A stretch of DNA of 64,000 nt from Nosema muscidifuracis (taxonomy: Eukaryota; Microsporidia; Nosematidae): contig JAIOKI010000001.1 of assembly GCA_028335825.1 (NCBI GenBank), positions 62,001 to 126,000 of the forward strand, read 5' to 3'. How positions within the stretch are numbered: position 1 is the first letter of the stretch; each line of letters begins with the position of its first letter. This document shows positions 62,111 to 64,000 of the stretch, piece by piece. The position numbers and the translations under genes were made by a program. The notes beneath the pieces were generated by a model that did not search any database, was not told the DNA's origin, and was given only the letters and a program-made list of their open reading frames with translations.

Positions 62111-64000
62111 TTAAAAAATTAGTTTAATATTTGTAAAATAAAAACATCTTTGAAAAAAATATACATATAAAATACAGTTGATGAGTATATTTATATTTAA
62201 TGTGTTACCATACTACATAAACTACATTGAATATTAGGTTTAAGTTTTTAGCTCTTTAATCTATTCCACTTCTTTTAGTTTATTTCTTTTTATCTACTTT
62301 TCACTTCTCCTTATTTTATATCCTGATGTTTACATGTATCAATCTACTTAACATTTAGCTCAGTTCTATGGCTTTAATAAAAATTTGTTATTGATCAGCT
62401 TATGTAACCACATATGAGATAGTTATCAGCTTGTACTTATATAAGATACCGTGACATTTGAATATAGATCATATTTATCCTTCTTCTCAGTTTTCACTGT
62501 CCTTAGCTATTGAATTCTATAATTTCTACTCTACTATAATAATTTCTTTTTTTCTTCACTTCACTTTTCGAAAAAATAATAAATTGTTATATAATTCTTT
62601 AATATTTATCCATGTGGTATTAAATTATTACATAAATTAATATAAATATAATATTAAAAAATTTATTAATCATTAAAAGTTGTACCAAATGCAATTTTCT
62701 ATGAATCCACATTTCATTGCTCAAATTTGATACTTAAGAAGTTTGCATCGATAATGATTTTTTATAAACAAATATTTTTCTATTTACTCGTTACTTCTTT
62801 CATCAACAATTTGTTGTTAATGAATAAATGTAAATAAAAATTCAGAAACTAATCTATCAAAACAAGCATACTATTTTTTTTATCAATGATGAGTTAAAAT
62901 TTACTTCTTCACTGGTTATAACTTTATCTATCTTTGCACTTTTCATAAATAATCTAAAAAGTTCTTTTATCTTAGGTATGAATTATTAAAATAACTTTCT
63001 TTGAGTAATTGCCATTATTTAAACATTTTTTTCACGCTTAAAATAAAAATAATATTTTTATGAGTCATTGTCTCCAAACACTTGTTAAACAATAAAATTT
63101 GGAATTTTTTTTTTACTTTAGTGTAAACACTATCAACAATTTTTCATTATAAATTATCTTTTTTATTTCAAAGATATTCATTTAGAGAATATAAAATTAT
63201 TAATTTTTTTTTTTGAAAAGTGTTGTATGAAGGATTGTAAAAAAATTTAATCTTTTTTCTGTTATCAATGATGTAGATGTCCAACTTGTTATAAAATTTA
63301 ATAATGCTTTTAATCTGCTCTGGTTAATAAACGAAAGAACTAACTATTGTAAAAATAGGTTAACATCCCTGATAATTTACAGCATGTCGAATCTGAAAAA
63401 TTAAAAAAGTATGATATAGATATACTAGCTAATGAACTAGGTTTGATACGCGGAAGTAAAAATTTAAAATAATATACATATCACTTAGAATGATATAACA
63501 AAGAAGTACAACGAAAAATGCTAGAGAATATATTAATGTAACATTGAAGAGGTGACTAGGATGAAGAGATAACGATAGGATTTTATAAAGATATTGAAGC
63601 TAAAATGACTGCTACTTTAATATTAGCACGATATAGTAAAACAGAATAACAAAATAGCCCTCAAATAAATAAAAATAATTGCTGATAATAATTTCTAACA
63701 TATTTAAGGACGTAGAATAGGATTAATTACAAACTTCTATTACCAATATAGATAAGATCAGCCTATACAATAGTGCAGAGACATATGCCTAATTTATAGT
63801 GCTTAAGATAACTCTGGAAAACTCAACCATCGATAACTGCAAAAACTCAATATTTAAGAGACCATAAACTGAAAAGAACAAGAACCACCTATTAATCAAA
63901 TTAAACGATCAATTTTAAATATTAGGTATGCTCAAATTAAATCTTGTTTTAAAATATACTCTCATTATTATGGAATTTATCATAGATATTATTGAGTAAT
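62111..64000. other. Gene-free right end with a LINE remnant
   Basis: 1.9 kb. T-rich blocks around 62260-62620 and 62880-63200 could be an old minus-strand gene but give no readable protein. A LINE remnant lies at 63370-63600. Confidence 0.5.
63370..63600 (+). mobile_element. Worn LINE endonuclease remnant
   Basis: The plus strand reads LQHVESEKLKKYDIDILANELGLI, matching TIVENEKLRKYDLLANELGLI of the intact LINE. Weaker pieces follow, including RGD then a stop then DEEI in the place of RRGYDQEDAGEEE. It shares QxVESEK with the remnant at 37.4 kb against VENEK in the young copies. Confidence 0.8.

Noticed and set aside
62458-62640. 60-codon frame near the right end
   Set aside because: Lies in a T-rich decayed block, no start signal, no recognisable protein.
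1-64000. tRNA, rRNA or CRISPR features
   Set aside because: I saw no tRNA-like T-arm context, no rRNA core sequence and no regularly spaced repeats with unique spacers; a covariance-model scan would settle the tRNA question.

Overview
This looks like a nuclear contig from a microsporidian. It is extremely AT-rich, the genes are short and without visible introns, and many start codons sit 0-15 nt behind a run of C (CCC to CCCCCC), the known microsporidian upstream signal. The conserved genes are a reduced eukaryotic set: DNA2, KIN17, BET1, uL2/RPL8, MPP10, a CHD1-type remodeller, BRX1, a BAR-domain protein, MED6, the mitosomal scaffold ISU1, YTH1/CPSF30, zuotin, CAF40/CNOT9, a cytochrome b5 reductase, actin and a forkhead factor. 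The style is Nosema/Vairimorpha-like, but the species cannot be fixed from the sequence alone.

Layout. Positions 1-24.5 kb are gene-dense: DNA replication and repair, ribosome assembly, transcription and mRNA-decay genes lie on both strands. Their spacers of 20-800 bp are mostly filled with degenerate AT-rich tandem repeats, each spacer with its own unit. From 24.5 to 33.4 kb density falls: a decayed gene, a Q-rich protein, cytochrome b5 reductase and a large secreted protein. At 33.4-36.7 kb lies a LINE with a reverse transcriptase and a restriction-like endonuclease, flanked by a 14-bp target-site duplication. From 38.5 to 50.2 kb, small secreted or membrane-anchored proteins that look like one lineage-specific family surround actin and a forkhead gene. 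From 52 to 62 kb there are three members of a second, cysteine-rich, C-terminally anchored family, a second 5'-truncated LINE copy, a MULE transposase fossil and very long gene-free stretches. Worn LINE endonuclease remnants are scattered at about 29.8, 37.4, 51.4 and 63.4 kb.

Main points of interest. MPP10 appears split: its N-terminal and C-terminal parts are two convergent genes only 2 bp apart, as if an inversion had cut the gene. The two candidate protein families have a surface or secreted design and sit in a repeat-rich, slowly filling half of the window. Several gene ends carry short tandem duplications (KIN17 5' and 3' ends, ISU1 3' end). The C-run signal shifts the most likely start of nine genes downstream of the longest open frame, and in five of them this reveals or cleans up an N-terminal signal peptide or removes a spurious one.
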